64,000 bases of DNA from Polynucleobacter rarus (GCF_003072505.1 NZ_NTGB01000001.1:1909955-1973954); one strand, 5' to 3'. Shown: positions 1 through 8,586, numbered from the stretch's first letter. The notes: generated by a model from the letters alone, not told the origin. Numbers and translations are program-made.

Positions 1-714
1 ATTTAATTGCTCAGCAATCGTAGGCACCTGTGGCAATCCTTCTACCCTAGTCTTACTAGAAATGCCCAAAGCTCTTAACTTACCCGATTGAATTTGTGGC
101 AAGGCAGTTTCGTAAGGTGCCATTAAATACGTTACACGCCCAGAAATCACATCTTGCATCGCTTCAGGAGTCGATTTATAGGGAATATGGAGCGCTTTGA
201 TATTGGTGGTTTGATTCAAATACTCAGAAGCCAAATGGGTTGAGCTACCAACACCTGCTGAACTAAATGTGAAATCACTCGAACGATTTTTAGCTTCTTT
301 AATGAAATCATCCAAAGATTGTATTTTTGATGAACTCGCAGTCACTAGGATATAAGGGCTCGTTGCGATCATATCAATTTCTATTAAACTTTTAGTGACG
401 TCGTAAGGTAAATTTTTGTACACCGCGGGATTAATCACATAGGTTGCTGATTGGGCGAGAAGTGTATAACCATCCGGGGGAGAATTCACAACCGCACTAA
501 TTCCTACAGTTCCACCAGCACCGGGTTTGTTTTCGATAATGACCGATTGCTCCCATAATTTATTAAGCGACTTAGCAAGAATCCTAGCGGTAATATCGGT
601 ACCAGAGCCAGCACCTGGACCGATAATTTTGACGGTATGATTCGGATAATTCTGTGCATTGGCTATCACAGAGCAAATCAGAAGAGCTAATAAGAAAAAG
701 AATTTTGAAAACAT
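1..714 (-). CDS. Bug/TTT-family periplasmic solute receptor (partial, C-terminus outside window)
   Basis: The first 238 codons of a tripartite tricarboxylate transporter (TTT) receptor of the Bug family, a secreted Venus-flytrap protein that binds carboxylates or related small molecules. A hydrophobic signal peptide ends near ANA (residue 20). The two family hallmarks follow: a glycine-rich ligand loop (GPGAGSGTD) and NKPGAGG...PPDGYT. About 80-90 C-terminal residues lie left of position 1. The ATG sits 3 bases after the stop of the Gfo/Idh oxidoreductase gene, so the two are probably cotranscribed and the ligand may be the substrate of that enzyme. The ligand cannot be read from the sequence. 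Confidence 0.93.
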   Translation of the reverse strand, partial: MFSKFFFLLALLICSVIANAQNYPNHTVKIIGPGAGSGTDITARILAKSLNKLWEQSVIIENKPGAGGTVGISAVVNSPPDGYTLLAQSATYVINPAVYKNLPYDVTKSLIEIDMIATSPYILVTASSSKIQSLDDFIKEAKNRSSDFTFSSAGVGSSTHLASEYLNQTTNIKALHIPYKSTPEAMQDVISGRVTYLMAPYETALPQIQSGKLRALGISSKTRVEGLPQVPTIAEQLN

Positions 715-717
715 AGC

Positions 718-1803
718 TTATTTTGGTAGTGGCAACCTTACTGCTTCACCAGTCCTTACAGCCAACTCAATGGCGAGAGTAGTTTCTAAATTGATCCGCG
801 CTTGATTTGGTGTCGTATGCATCGTTGGCTGACCAGTAATTAAAGCGTCTAACCAGGAGCGTGTCTCATTACCTAGTGGCCCCCAAAAATCCCCACAAGC
901 CCAATCACCAGCAGTATTACTTCCTAAAAAAGCCATATTCACCTGATGATCAGGAACATAGGCATGTGGCACTCCGCGGTCAGAATACAAAATGTGATCC
1001 ATGTGATCATCATCAATAATCATAGTGCCTTCAAGGCCTAATAGTTCGAGGCGATCTGACTGACCTAAAGTCGGATATCTCTCTGGTAATGCATAACTGA
1101 TACCTAAGTTAATCACTGCTCCGTCTGAGAAAGTAATAATTGCCCAGGTCACATCATCAATCGGAAAACCAGCTTCTCTAAAAATACCGGTTTGTCCCCT
1201 TGCAATAATCTCCACAGGAGTTGCTTGATCCTCTAAAAGCCAACACATTAAATCAACATAGTACGTCAGCACATCCACCACTGGGGTGGCATGAGGGTCA
1301 CGCTTTAAAATCGAGAAGGCCTGCGCGCGGGAGTTATAGACCCTTGCCGTGCCACCAATAATTTTCCCAAGACGCTGGTGAAGTACTTGCTCTTTAGCGC
1401 GAAGGTAACACTCTTTAAAGCGTCGGCTATAGCCGATATTTAATTTACCATTCGTTCTTTTGAGAACTTCTAAAATCTCATCTGCCTCTTGCAGAGAAAA
1501 TGAAATGGGTTTTTCTACTAAAACGGGCTTACCGAGTTCAAGCGCTTTTTTGATTGGTGCAGCGTGTAATTGTTCAGGGGTCGATACGATGACTGCATTC
1601 ACCTCAGGTCTAGAAATGACCTCCTCATTGTTGTCTGAGTAAAAATTGGCGTTACAGGTTTCTGCTAAGGTCTTTGCTTTGTCAAGATTTATATCTGAGA
1701 TCGCTAAGAATCCAACGGAGGGATGTTTTGCAGCAAGTCTTGCGCGCAGAGTCCCTATTCGTCCAGCGCCAATTACAGCTATTCCTAGAGGCTTATCTGC
1801 CAC
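718..1803 (-). CDS. Gfo/Idh/MocA-family NAD(P)-dependent oxidoreductase
   Basis: A 361-residue cytoplasmic dehydrogenase of the inositol-dehydrogenase/glucose-fructose oxidoreductase family. The N-terminal Rossmann fold shows GAGRIG at residues 12-17, and the EKP motif lies at 97-99. In the C-terminal substrate domain the usual D-x3-H catalytic pair appears as Asp177 with Tyr181 where His is expected, so the chemistry or substrate may differ from classical myo-inositol dehydrogenase. It is the first gene of a leftward operon with the Bug receptor 3 bases downstream, and it diverges from another Bug gene. A sugar, polyol or sugar-acid substrate is the family expectation; the exact substrate is unknown. 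Confidence 0.9.
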   Translation of the reverse strand: MADKPLGIAVIGAGRIGTLRARLAAKHPSVGFLAISDINLDKAKTLAETCNANFYSDNNEEVISRPEVNAVIVSTPEQLHAAPIKKALELGKPVLVEKPISFSLQEADEILEVLKRTNGKLNIGYSRRFKECYLRAKEQVLHQRLGKIIGGTARVYNSRAQAFSILKRDPHATPVVDVLTYYVDLMCWLLEDQATPVEIIARGQTGIFREAGFPIDDVTWAIITFSDGAVINLGISYALPERYPTLGQSDRLELLGLEGTMIIDDDHMDHILYSDRGVPHAYVPDHQVNMAFLGSNTAGDWACGDFWGPLGNETRSWLDALITGQPTMHTTPNQARINLETTLAIELAVRTGEAVRLPLPK

Positions 1804-1846
1804 GTTATGTCTCCTATTGTTTTTTTAGATGGTGTGTTTCGTATTA

Positions 1847-1867
1847 TACTTGTCCTCGAGACAAGTA
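1847..1867. promoter_or_regulatory. Perfect 8-bp palindrome, candidate operator
   Basis: TACTTGTC-CTCGA-GACAAGTA is a perfect inverted repeat with a 5-base centre. It lies in the 114-base divergent region between the Gfo/Idh gene (left) and a Bug gene (right). The size and TTGTC-N5-GACAA form suit a dimeric regulator of GntR/FadR type. No such regulator is encoded nearby, so the assignment is inference. Confidence 0.45.
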
Positions 1868-1917
1868 AAAAACGCTTTACTAAAACATCCTAAATTAACT
1901 TTATTGGAGCCAAAGCG

Positions 1918-2892
1918 ATGCAGCGTAGCCTATACAAATGGATTTTCTTATCCTTTTTTCTGCTGACACGTTTTATCAGTGCAGTCGAAGCTGCGGATTT
2001 CCCAAATAAAAACTTACGCATTATTGTGCCGGTTGCACCTGGTGCAACGAACGATTATCTAGCTAGATCACTTGCTATTGAGCTAGGCAAAGCTTTGGGT
2101 CAAACCGTCATTGTCGAAAACAAACCTGGAGCAAATCAAATTATTGGTACGAGTGAGCTCGCTAAAGCAGCACCAGATGGTTATACCATGGCTATGCTAA
2201 TTAGTTCTCATGTGATTAATCCCTATATTGCCAAATCTTTACCTTATGACTCAAAGAAAGATTTTATTCCGCTCGCAGTCGTCGGGATTATGCCAGGTCT
2301 ACTAACGGTACATTCCAGTGTGCCGGCAAAAAACTTTCAAGAACTCATCACTTACGCAAAAGCGAATCCTGGGCTACTAGCATACGGTCAACCTGGTGGT
2401 TTATCTTCAGGCCATTTAACAATGGAATACCTTAAAAAAGAAGCGAAGATTGACGTCCTTAGTGTTCCTTACAAAGGTGGCGGTCCGGCGCTAGCAGATT
2501 TACTGGCGAATCGTTTCCAAGTTTTTATTAATAGTCCGACAGCTACTTTGCCACACATTAAAGCTGGCACACTCAGACCGCTAGCAACCACTGGTTCGAA
2601 ACGACCTGAAGTGTTCTCAGATATTCCAACCATTGCAGAATCTGGCTATCCTAACATTGTGACTTACGAGTGGTATTGTCTATTTTTACCGGCTAAAACT
2701 CCACCAGCAATCGTCAATCAATTGAATGCTGAAATTGTAAAAATCATGAAATCCCCGGAAATGCAAAAAAGACTCTTGGATATTGGCGCAGAATCACGCG
2801 ACTATAATCCACAACAATTTGCCCAATTTATCGCAAACGAGAGTCAAACTTGGGGTCAAATCATTCAATCATTGAATATTAAACCTGAATAA
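1918..2892 (+). CDS. Bug/TTT-family periplasmic solute receptor
   Basis: A full-length receptor of 324 residues with a signal peptide ending near VEA (residue 25). The ligand loop is VPVAPGATND (37-46), in which GG is replaced by GA, followed by ENKPGANQIIG and AAPDGYT. A GGAG ribosome binding site lies 9 bases before the ATG. The SDR gene begins 26 bases downstream on the same strand, so receptor and dehydrogenase probably form a two-gene operon. The palindrome at 1847-1867 lies just upstream. The ligand is unknown. Confidence 0.93.
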   Translation: MQRSLYKWIFLSFFLLTRFISAVEAADFPNKNLRIIVPVAPGATNDYLARSLAIELGKALGQTVIVENKPGANQIIGTSELAKAAPDGYTMAMLISSHVINPYIAKSLPYDSKKDFIPLAVVGIMPGLLTVHSSVPAKNFQELITYAKANPGLLAYGQPGGLSSGHLTMEYLKKEAKIDVLSVPYKGGGPALADLLANRFQVFINSPTATLPHIKAGTLRPLATTGSKRPEVFSDIPTIAESGYPNIVTYEWYCLFLPAKTPPAIVNQLNAEIVKIMKSPEMQKRLLDIGAESRDYNPQQFAQFIANESQTWGQIIQSLNIKPE

Positions 2893-2918
2893 ATTTACTA
2901 AAAAGAAAGTCGTCATTT

Positions 2919-3686
2919 ATGTACTCAGAATTAAAAAACAAAGTTGTACTCGTCACTGGTGGTTCAAAGGGTATTGGTTTTGGTATTGCCAGTGCCTTTG
3001 CTAAACAAGGCGCTTCTCTGATATTAGTTGCCAGAGATATCGTTTCACTGAACGCTGCTAAAGATGCTCTTGAGAAAGAATTTAATGTGCCAGTCCAAGT
3101 ACGGGCTGTAAATCTTTCTGAAGAGAAAAACTTATCAGAACTATCTGACTTTTTTCCCAAAGTTGATGTTTTAGTGAACTCAGCAGGCGCGATGGGTCGG
3201 GGTAGTTTATTTGATATTGACCCCGTTCAATTTAGAGATGCCTGGGAAGGTAAAGTGATGTCTACTATTTTCCTAACCCGCCATATTTATCCCTTTATGG
3301 CAAAAAACGAAAATGGTGGTGTCATCATCAATATTATCGGGATGGCTGCCGAGCGTTTGAACTTTAAATCGATTGGTACTTCAACTGCGAATGCGGCTCT
3401 GGTTGCATTTAATAATGCGATTGGTTCTGAAAGCGTCAACGACAATATCCGCGTAGTTGGTATTAGTCCTGGTCTAATTCGTACCTCTAGGACTGAAGGT
3501 ATTCTGCATCCTAAAAACGAAGTTGACCGTAAGGCTTACGAAAAGGTAGTTAGTAATTTGCCTTTTGGCCGAATGGGCGAACCCTCTGAAGTAGCTGATC
3601 TTGCCGTATTTTTAGCATCAAACAGCGGTAAATACATTAGTGGTGAAGTGATTAACATCGATGGTGGCGCAAGATATAGGTACTAA
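2919..3686 (+). CDS. SDR-fold oxidoreductase with non-canonical active site
   Basis: A 255-residue classical-size short-chain dehydrogenase/reductase. The cofactor motif TGGSKGIG (13-20) and the NSAG motif (87-90) are intact and the C-terminus has the usual SGEVINIDGG. The catalytic tetrad is not: Lys112 replaces Asn, Gly141 stands where Ser is expected, and the YxxxK pair reads T154-S-T-A-N158. From memory, a clade of Burkholderiales SDRs (with NxIGxxGE and GNAxLMAF blocks) shares these changes, so this looks like a lineage trait and not recent decay. It may use another mechanism or only bind cofactor. It follows a Bug receptor gene by 26 bases. Confidence 0.88.
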   Translation: MYSELKNKVVLVTGGSKGIGFGIASAFAKQGASLILVARDIVSLNAAKDALEKEFNVPVQVRAVNLSEEKNLSELSDFFPKVDVLVNSAGAMGRGSLFDIDPVQFRDAWEGKVMSTIFLTRHIYPFMAKNENGGVIINIIGMAAERLNFKSIGTSTANAALVAFNNAIGSESVNDNIRVVGISPGLIRTSRTEGILHPKNEVDRKAYEKVVSNLPFGRMGEPSEVADLAVFLASNSGKYISGEVINIDGGARYRY

Positions 3687-3758
3687 GTTTAAGTGCTCAG
3701 TTTAAGTACTCAGTAAAGCACAACTTCATAAAGCACAATTGACCTAACCTAAGAAATA

Positions 3759-3780
3759 AATTAGGCGATAACGCCTAATT
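3759..3780. terminator. Hairpin between convergent genes
   Basis: AATTAGGCG-ATAA-CGCCTAATT is a perfect 9-bp stem with a 4-base loop, between the SDR gene (+) and a Bug gene (-). Read leftward it is followed by a T-rich TATTTCTT, so it best serves the minus-strand Bug gene but could act in both directions. The rest of 3687-3869 holds no intact gene. Confidence 0.6.
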
Positions 3781-3869
3781 CACTTCCCTTAGTAAATTCA
3801 CCAATCACTTCGATATATTTAAGGCTATTCGAAACAATACTGGTTCTTCGATGAGTTGTTTTGCCCCTC

Positions 3870-4838
3870 TTAATTTAACTTACCGATTTTTTTAACGGCA
3901 TTTACCATGCGAGCCCCATCTTCTTTGGCAAATTTTCTGAACTCTGGCATATCAAGATATTCATAAATCATCCCTCTTTGTTGCATCGCATTTTCCATTT
4001 CGCCAGAGTTGGCTACTTCACGGACGGCATCGCGTAATGTTTTAATAATTGGTTCTGGGGTACCTTGAGGTACAAAAAGACCATTCCAAATATTAAATTC
4101 TGCATCGTAGCCAGACTCACGGTAGGTAGGTATATTTGGTAATTGCTTGATTCTTCTTGGTCCTGAAACAGCAATTGCGCGCACTTTTCCTGATTGTATT
4201 TGCGGGATAGCGACCGACGGAATAGCAGTAGTAATTTCGACTTGATTACCTAGCAACGCCATCATCGATGGACCACCGCCACCAAATGGTACTTGGGTTA
4301 ATTTGATTCCTGCAGCATGTTCAAACATCACCACAGATAAATGAATCGGTCCAAAATTACCCGAAGAAGAGTAATTAATAGTGTTAGGTTTTTCTTTTGC
4401 TGCTTTAACTACATCCGCTAAGGTTTTCCATGGCGAACTAGAGTTAACCAGCATGACCATCGGGTCATTGGAAATCATCGCTACTGGGACTAACTGATCG
4501 ACTTCATAGAGTGAAGTTTTACCTTGTACTCGTTCAGCATCAGGGGATACCATAATCGAGGATAAACCCATCAAAATGTTGTACCCATCCGGATTTGACT
4601 TGGCTACAAATGAATTACCAATCTGACCACCTACTCCAGCCTTAAATATAACGATCAAAGGTTGTTTCAATGGCTTTTGCAAAAGCTCGCTAAGCACTCT
4701 TGCATTGGCGTCAGAAGACCCTCCAGGAGGATTCGGTACGATTAAATTAATTGGCCTGTTGGGATATGGATCTTCAGCAAAAGAAGAACTGACGATGAAA
4801 GCGCTAAATAAAACGGCAAATAACTTTATTATTTTCAT
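3870..4838 (-). CDS. Bug/TTT-family periplasmic solute receptor
   Basis: A 322-residue receptor with a signal peptide ending SSSFA (residue 21). The ligand loop VPNPPGGSSD is canonical. The second signature is degenerate (FKAGVGGQIG in place of NKPGAGG), followed by NPDGYN. GAGGAGATATCA precedes the ATG, an excellent ribosome binding site. It lies 163 bases downstream of another leftward Bug gene and the two share only distant family similarity, so they are separate receptors and not a recent duplication. No enzyme gene adjoins it on the same strand. Confidence 0.93.
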   Translation of the reverse strand: MKIIKLFAVLFSAFIVSSSFAEDPYPNRPINLIVPNPPGGSSDANARVLSELLQKPLKQPLIVIFKAGVGGQIGNSFVAKSNPDGYNILMGLSSIMVSPDAERVQGKTSLYEVDQLVPVAMISNDPMVMLVNSSSPWKTLADVVKAAKEKPNTINYSSSGNFGPIHLSVVMFEHAAGIKLTQVPFGGGGPSMMALLGNQVEITTAIPSVAIPQIQSGKVRAIAVSGPRRIKQLPNIPTYRESGYDAEFNIWNGLFVPQGTPEPIIKTLRDAVREVANSGEMENAMQQRGMIYEYLDMPEFRKFAKEDGARMVNAVKKIGKLN

Positions 4839-5001
4839 TGATATCTCCTCATTATTTTTTTATATAGTAATTCTGAATCTATAATCAAACAGGGTAGTCA
4901 CTCAACAACTTTCCAAATCTCAGCTCTAAACTATGCTCAAAAAACTCCATCAATGCAGGTCTAATTGCTACTTCCATCCCCAATAAAAATCAGCTTCTTA
5001 A

Positions 5002-5973
5002 CTATTTTGATTCTGATTCAATTTTTGCTTCAGTTACAATGCGGTTGAATTTTCTCATCTCGGATTGGAAATAGCTCTGGAAATCTTCTGGGGTTCCGCC
5101 TTTAGGATAAATCCCTTTAGCTTCTAACTTTACTTTAATCTCGGGATCAGTAATCGCTGCTTGGAAAGCTTTATTTAAACGATCAACAATCGGTCTTGGT
5201 GTATTGGGCGGAAGAAAAATACCGAACCACGTATCAATCTTAATGCCTGGGTAACCCATTTCACCAACAGTAGGAATATCTGGTGCATCTGGCAAACGAT
5301 TAGGTGCAGCAACTGCTAAAGGATGTAATCTACCTGCTTTAATTTGTGGTATCGCTAGTGATGTAGTTTGGAATGTTACTTGAGTTTGTCCAGAAATAGC
5401 GGCTGTTACAGCCTCTGGAGATGACTTATAAGGGATATGCGATAAATTAATCTTCGCCTCAATATTTAATAATTCGGTTGCTAAATGGCCCATACCACCA
5501 ACACCCCATGAGGAATAATTAATAGTTCCTGGTGGCTTCGTTTTTACCATCTCAACGAACTCTTTTAAATTATTTGCCTTGACATCAGAATTTGCCAACA
5601 AAATTAGATAAACGTTACCTAAATAAATAACAGGAACAAACTTTCTAGGATCATAGTTAGTTTTACGTAAAAATGGGTTGGCAGCAACCGAGGCTGAAGA
5701 AAAAATGATTGTATAACCATCAGGCTTTGCATTGAATCCTAAATCTTCCCCTAAAACTCCATTGGCACCAGCCTTATTATCAACAACCATTGGTTGCCCA
5801 AGATAGTTCGTCATAAAGGGCTGTATGGTTCTAGCAAACACATCTGAAGTTCCACCCGCCCCCATCGGCACAATCCAAGTAATTGGCCGGTTCGGATAGT
5901 TTGCATCCTGAGCATTAACCATAAAAGATTGTGCGGCAAATACGATTGTGATTAGTTGTAATAATCGTTTCAT
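5002..5973 (-). CDS. Bug/TTT-family periplasmic solute receptor
   Basis: A 323-residue receptor with a signal peptide ending FMVNA (residue 21) and canonical VPMGAGGTSD ligand loop, DNKAGANG and AKPDGYT. GGAGATC lies before the ATG. It is the upstream member of a tandem leftward Bug pair. Upstream (5974-6568) there is no gene that could share its promoter, only a possible broken open frame and a decayed insertion sequence. Its ligand is unknown. Confidence 0.93.
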   Translation of the reverse strand: MKRLLQLITIVFAAQSFMVNAQDANYPNRPITWIVPMGAGGTSDVFARTIQPFMTNYLGQPMVVDNKAGANGVLGEDLGFNAKPDGYTIIFSSASVAANPFLRKTNYDPRKFVPVIYLGNVYLILLANSDVKANNLKEFVEMVKTKPPGTINYSSWGVGGMGHLATELLNIEAKINLSHIPYKSSPEAVTAAISGQTQVTFQTTSLAIPQIKAGRLHPLAVAAPNRLPDAPDIPTVGEMGYPGIKIDTWFGIFLPPNTPRPIVDRLNKAFQAAITDPEIKVKLEAKGIYPKGGTPEDFQSYFQSEMRKFNRIVTEAKIESESK

Positions 5974-6045
5974 GAGTTGATCTCCAGTGTTATTGAATAT
6001 TTTCTAATTAGATAAATAATTTAGGAATAAATATCGCTTTTTGCA

Positions 6046-6174
6046 TCAACCATTAATACTAATGGTCGTTTCAGCCATATAGCAGTTTTTAAATAATGGA
6101 TTTCTATATGCTATTTCAGCACGAAAGACGCAACTCCCACAGGCACCAATAACGGCAACATAAATTTGCTTCAA
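6046..6174 (-). pseudogene. Possible gene-start remnant (42 codons)
   Basis: A TTG-initiated frame of 42 codons preceded by AAAGGAG with 6-base spacing, an optimal arrangement. The predicted start MKQIYVAVIGACGS looks like the first strand and glycine turn of a dinucleotide-binding or similar alpha/beta protein, but the frame then stops. It probably is the 5' end of a gene whose body was lost, perhaps with the insertion event recorded about 100 bases away. A functional short peptide is not excluded. Confidence 0.35.
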
Positions 6175-6281
6175 GCAGGTCTCCTTTAGTACAAATTTTT
6201 ATTTGATTTCTTTGAAAAGTATATTACAAGCTAGAAGACTTTGGCATATTAATCCCAAAAAACCATCATTAATTTGATCGA

Positions 6282-6433
6282 ATTTTTGCTGCCAATTGAA
6301 AAACACTAGTCCAAGCCTGTAAAGAGTTGGTGAAGTTGAACAAAACTACGATTACTGGCGCAAAATGTATGGCGGTATGGATGTAGACCGAGACAAAATA
6401 AACAAAAAGCTAGAACTGGAAAATGCCCGTTAA
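6282..6433 (+). pseudogene. IS3-family OrfA transposase remnant
   Basis: Translation in one frame gives KTLVQACKEL (6300-6329), then a one-base frame change, then EQNYDYWRKMYGGMD and KKLELENAR ending at a TAA (6431-6433). This order and spelling match the helix-turn-helix and leucine-zipper part of OrfA from IS3-family elements (ACKELGVSEQ..YYWRKxYGGM...LKELExENARLK). An in-frame TGA precedes the first block. No OrfB, DDE domain or terminal repeats remain, so it is an ancient non-functional fragment. Confidence 0.75.
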
Positions 6434-6507
6434 ATGAAACTCAGATGCAGATAGATAAGTGTTCATCTCTCTTAGTGATCTATCTATAGTTATTTGGCGA
6501 GTAGAGG

Positions 6508-6543
6508 AATTGAATCATGCCAATTTCTGAGCATGATTCAATT
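6508..6543. terminator. 13-bp perfect hairpin downstream of a cytochrome gene
   Basis: AATTGAATCATGC, a 10-base loop, then GCATGATTCAATT. It lies 25 bases beyond the stop of the leftward cytochrome c gene and so may end the PQQ operon transcript. The stem is AT-rich and no run of U follows on either strand, so it could instead protect the RNA 3' end. Confidence 0.45.
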
Positions 6544-6568
6544 AAACATAAATGTTGACTTGATGATC

Positions 6569-6895
6569 CTACTTAGTCTTTTCACCTGCCATGACATAAG
6601 CCCAAAGGGTAGCGATTTCTTCTTTATTAAAAAGACCTCCCCAGGGAGGCATACCATTTTTACCATTCGTTACCGAATAAAAGAAACGGTTGCGTTGCTC
6701 TGGGGGGAATGTTCTTAAATCAAAAGCTCCTTGTGGATCCGCCATCTGGGGACCATGACAGGGCGAGCAATTTTGTGAATAAATTCCCCGACCCTTTTCA
6801 ATCGACTCTTTAGAAAAAACTTCCTCTTGCGCAAATGCTAAATCTGACAACAGAAAACTTAAACAACTAACTACAAGTATTTTTTTAAAAAACAT
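6569..6895 (-). CDS. Periplasmic mono-haem c-type cytochrome
   Basis: A 108-residue secreted cytochrome c. The signal peptide ends near LAFA (residue 22). One haem-binding CSPCH follows at about residue 43 and the axial Met is probably in NGMPPWGG. It is the last gene of a leftward cluster, 7 bases behind a PQQ dehydrogenase and with an AAGGATTAG ribosome binding site, so it is the likely electron acceptor of that enzyme, as XoxG/cytochrome c550-type proteins are for XoxF-type enzymes. The small size and PPWGG loop resemble cbb3-oxidase CccA-like cytochromes. The partner assignment is by context. Confidence 0.88.
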   Translation of the reverse strand: MFFKKILVVSCLSFLLSDLAFAQEEVFSKESIEKGRGIYSQNCSPCHGPQMADPQGAFDLRTFPPEQRNRFFYSVTNGKNGMPPWGGLFNKEEIATLWAYVMAGEKTK

Positions 6896-6902
6896 CTAAT
6901 CC

Positions 6903-8576
6903 TTACTCCATTAAAGCAAAAGTCCAAATTGAGCCCATTTTAGGAATATCTGGCAAGCCTCTCAAACCTGAAACAACACCACCAATGCCTGATAACACCG
7001 TAATGTATTGTTTGCCATTTTTACTCCAAGTGATTGGATTAGAGTTCACACCTGAAGGTGTTTTAAACTCCCAAACGACCTCTCCTTTATCGGCATCAAT
7101 GGCAATAACCTCACCAGTATGCTTCCCGGTGAATAATAATCCTCCTCCGGTTGCGATGATTGATGAGCCAATAACCTGACCAACTAAAGGCATCCGCCAT
7201 TTTGGTTTTGCAGTTAGAGGATCAATTGCCTCAATATGGCCGGCTACTGTATCTGGATTAATCGGAGAATATGAATTTTCAATCCCTTGGTATCTAAAGC
7301 CTGGCTTAAACTCAGCAAGCGGTACAAATCGATAATTTGAGTAACCGTGATTGGTCGAAGCGTAAACTAAACCAGTATTAGGATTAAACGCAACGTGTTG
7401 CCAATTTTTTGCACCACGCGTACTTGGCCACATCTGAATTTTTTCACCAGCCCTTAACTTTTGCGTTTCCTCTGACTCCACTGGACGCCCAGTTGCCATG
7501 TCAACATGCGTTGCCCAATTGACTTTCTCATAAGGCTTAGCGGAAATCAATTTACCATTCGTTCTATCGAGAACATATAAAAATCCATTACGATTCAGTT
7601 GCATGACTACTTTACGGTTTTGACCTTCCACCTTAATATCAGCTAATACTAATTCCCAAACTGTATCCCAGTCAAAAACATCATTTGGCACTACCTGATA
7701 ATGCCAAACAATTTCACCAGTACTTGGACGAATGGCTAAGATCGAAGCAGAATATAAATTATCACCCTTTCGATTAGCCGGATTCCAAGGTCCAGCATTA
7801 CCAGTTCCCCAATAAGCCAAATCTAATTCAGGATCATAAGAACCAGTAATCCAAGCACTACCGCCACCATTTTTATAGGACTCTGAAGGAATCCAAGTTT
7901 CATGACCTTTTTCACCTGGCCCAGGAATCGTCCAACGACGCCATAAATGCTTACCTGTTTCTGGCTCCCAGCCGTCAATAAAGCAACGCACACCAAACTC
8001 AGCCCCAGAACAACCGGTCATGAGAACGCCATTGGCAAGAAGTGGAGCTGCAGTTAAAGAATAACCTTCTTTCCATTCTGCAGCCTTTTGCTTCCAAATT
8101 TGTTTGCCGGTCTTTTGATCGAGTGCCACAACGTGCGCATCTAAAGTAGTTCTAAAAACCATCCCCTTATAAAGAGCAACCCCTTTATTGGATACACCAC
8201 AACAGACGACCCTTGGCGTATCTGGATCATAATCAACTGCAGTTCTCCATAATTGTTTGCCAGATACGGCATCAATGGCAATGGTCCACTTGGCATCACT
8301 CACATACATGACACCATCATGAATCATTGGTTGGGCTTGTTCGCCTAACTCGTTTTCCATACCGAGACTCCATACTGGCACGAGTTTTTTCACGTTATCT
8401 TTATTAATTTGACTCAAGGGACTATAGCGGTTTTGGTTATATCCCATACCATAGGTAAGGACTTCGTCGGTTGAACCTGTTTTTCCGTTAGCGATTAAAT
8501 CTTGATTGGTCTGCGCGAAGACACTCAAACTGATTGAGCAAACTATCGCAAAAGTAGCAATTATTTTTTTCATCAT
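6903..8576 (-). CDS. PQQ-dependent alcohol dehydrogenase, lanthanide type (copy 1)
   Basis: A 557-residue periplasmic quinoprotein alcohol dehydrogenase with eight W-motif propeller blades and a signal peptide ending VFA (residue 20). The adjacent cysteine pair that lies over PQQ is Cys125-Cys126. Metal ligands by alignment are Glu193 (GAEFG), Asn260 (GTGNAGPW) and the catalytic Asp302, with an additional Asp304 in FDWD. The D-x-D pair marks lanthanide-dependent enzymes (XoxF, ExaF/PedH), whereas calcium enzymes have Ala or Ser there. The following residues TVWE replace the usual DGxNE. The substrate (methanol, ethanol or a larger alcohol) cannot be told. Its gene is flanked by a second copy and by a cytochrome c. 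Confidence 0.93.
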   Translation of the reverse strand: MMKKIIATFAIVCSISLSVFAQTNQDLIANGKTGSTDEVLTYGMGYNQNRYSPLSQINKDNVKKLVPVWSLGMENELGEQAQPMIHDGVMYVSDAKWTIAIDAVSGKQLWRTAVDYDPDTPRVVCCGVSNKGVALYKGMVFRTTLDAHVVALDQKTGKQIWKQKAAEWKEGYSLTAAPLLANGVLMTGCSGAEFGVRCFIDGWEPETGKHLWRRWTIPGPGEKGHETWIPSESYKNGGGSAWITGSYDPELDLAYWGTGNAGPWNPANRKGDNLYSASILAIRPSTGEIVWHYQVVPNDVFDWDTVWELVLADIKVEGQNRKVVMQLNRNGFLYVLDRTNGKLISAKPYEKVNWATHVDMATGRPVESEETQKLRAGEKIQMWPSTRGAKNWQHVAFNPNTGLVYASTNHGYSNYRFVPLAEFKPGFRYQGIENSYSPINPDTVAGHIEAIDPLTAKPKWRMPLVGQVIGSSIIATGGGLLFTGKHTGEVIAIDADKGEVVWEFKTPSGVNSNPITWSKNGKQYITVLSGIGGVVSGLRGLPDIPKMGSIWTFALME

Positions 8577-8586
8577 CGTCTTTCGA

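Larger units (their letters stand above)
5974..6568. other. 595-base gene-poor stretch with decayed sequences
   Basis: This interval separates the Bug pair from the PQQ island. It contains a short minus-strand frame with a good ribosome binding site (6046-6174), an IS3-type OrfA remnant (about 6282-6433), an 8-bp inverted repeat AGATAGAT/ATCTATCT (6449-6456 and 6478-6485), and a 13-bp hairpin (6508-6543). Nothing else is recognisable. The mix suggests an old insertion and deletion scar. Confidence 0.6.

Noticed and set aside
3761..3869. Protein-like C-terminal remnant on the minus strand (EEPVLFRIALNISK, then VIGEFTKGSELGVIA in another frame)
   Set aside because: It needs a frameshift, has no start and is overlapped by the hairpin; too little to call a pseudogene.
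4885..4977. Minus-strand 30-codon frame (MEVAIRPALMEFFEH...) between two Bug genes
   Set aside because: The translation looks protein-like, but it has no convincing ribosome binding site, is very short and matches nothing I know; possibly a gene-end remnant.
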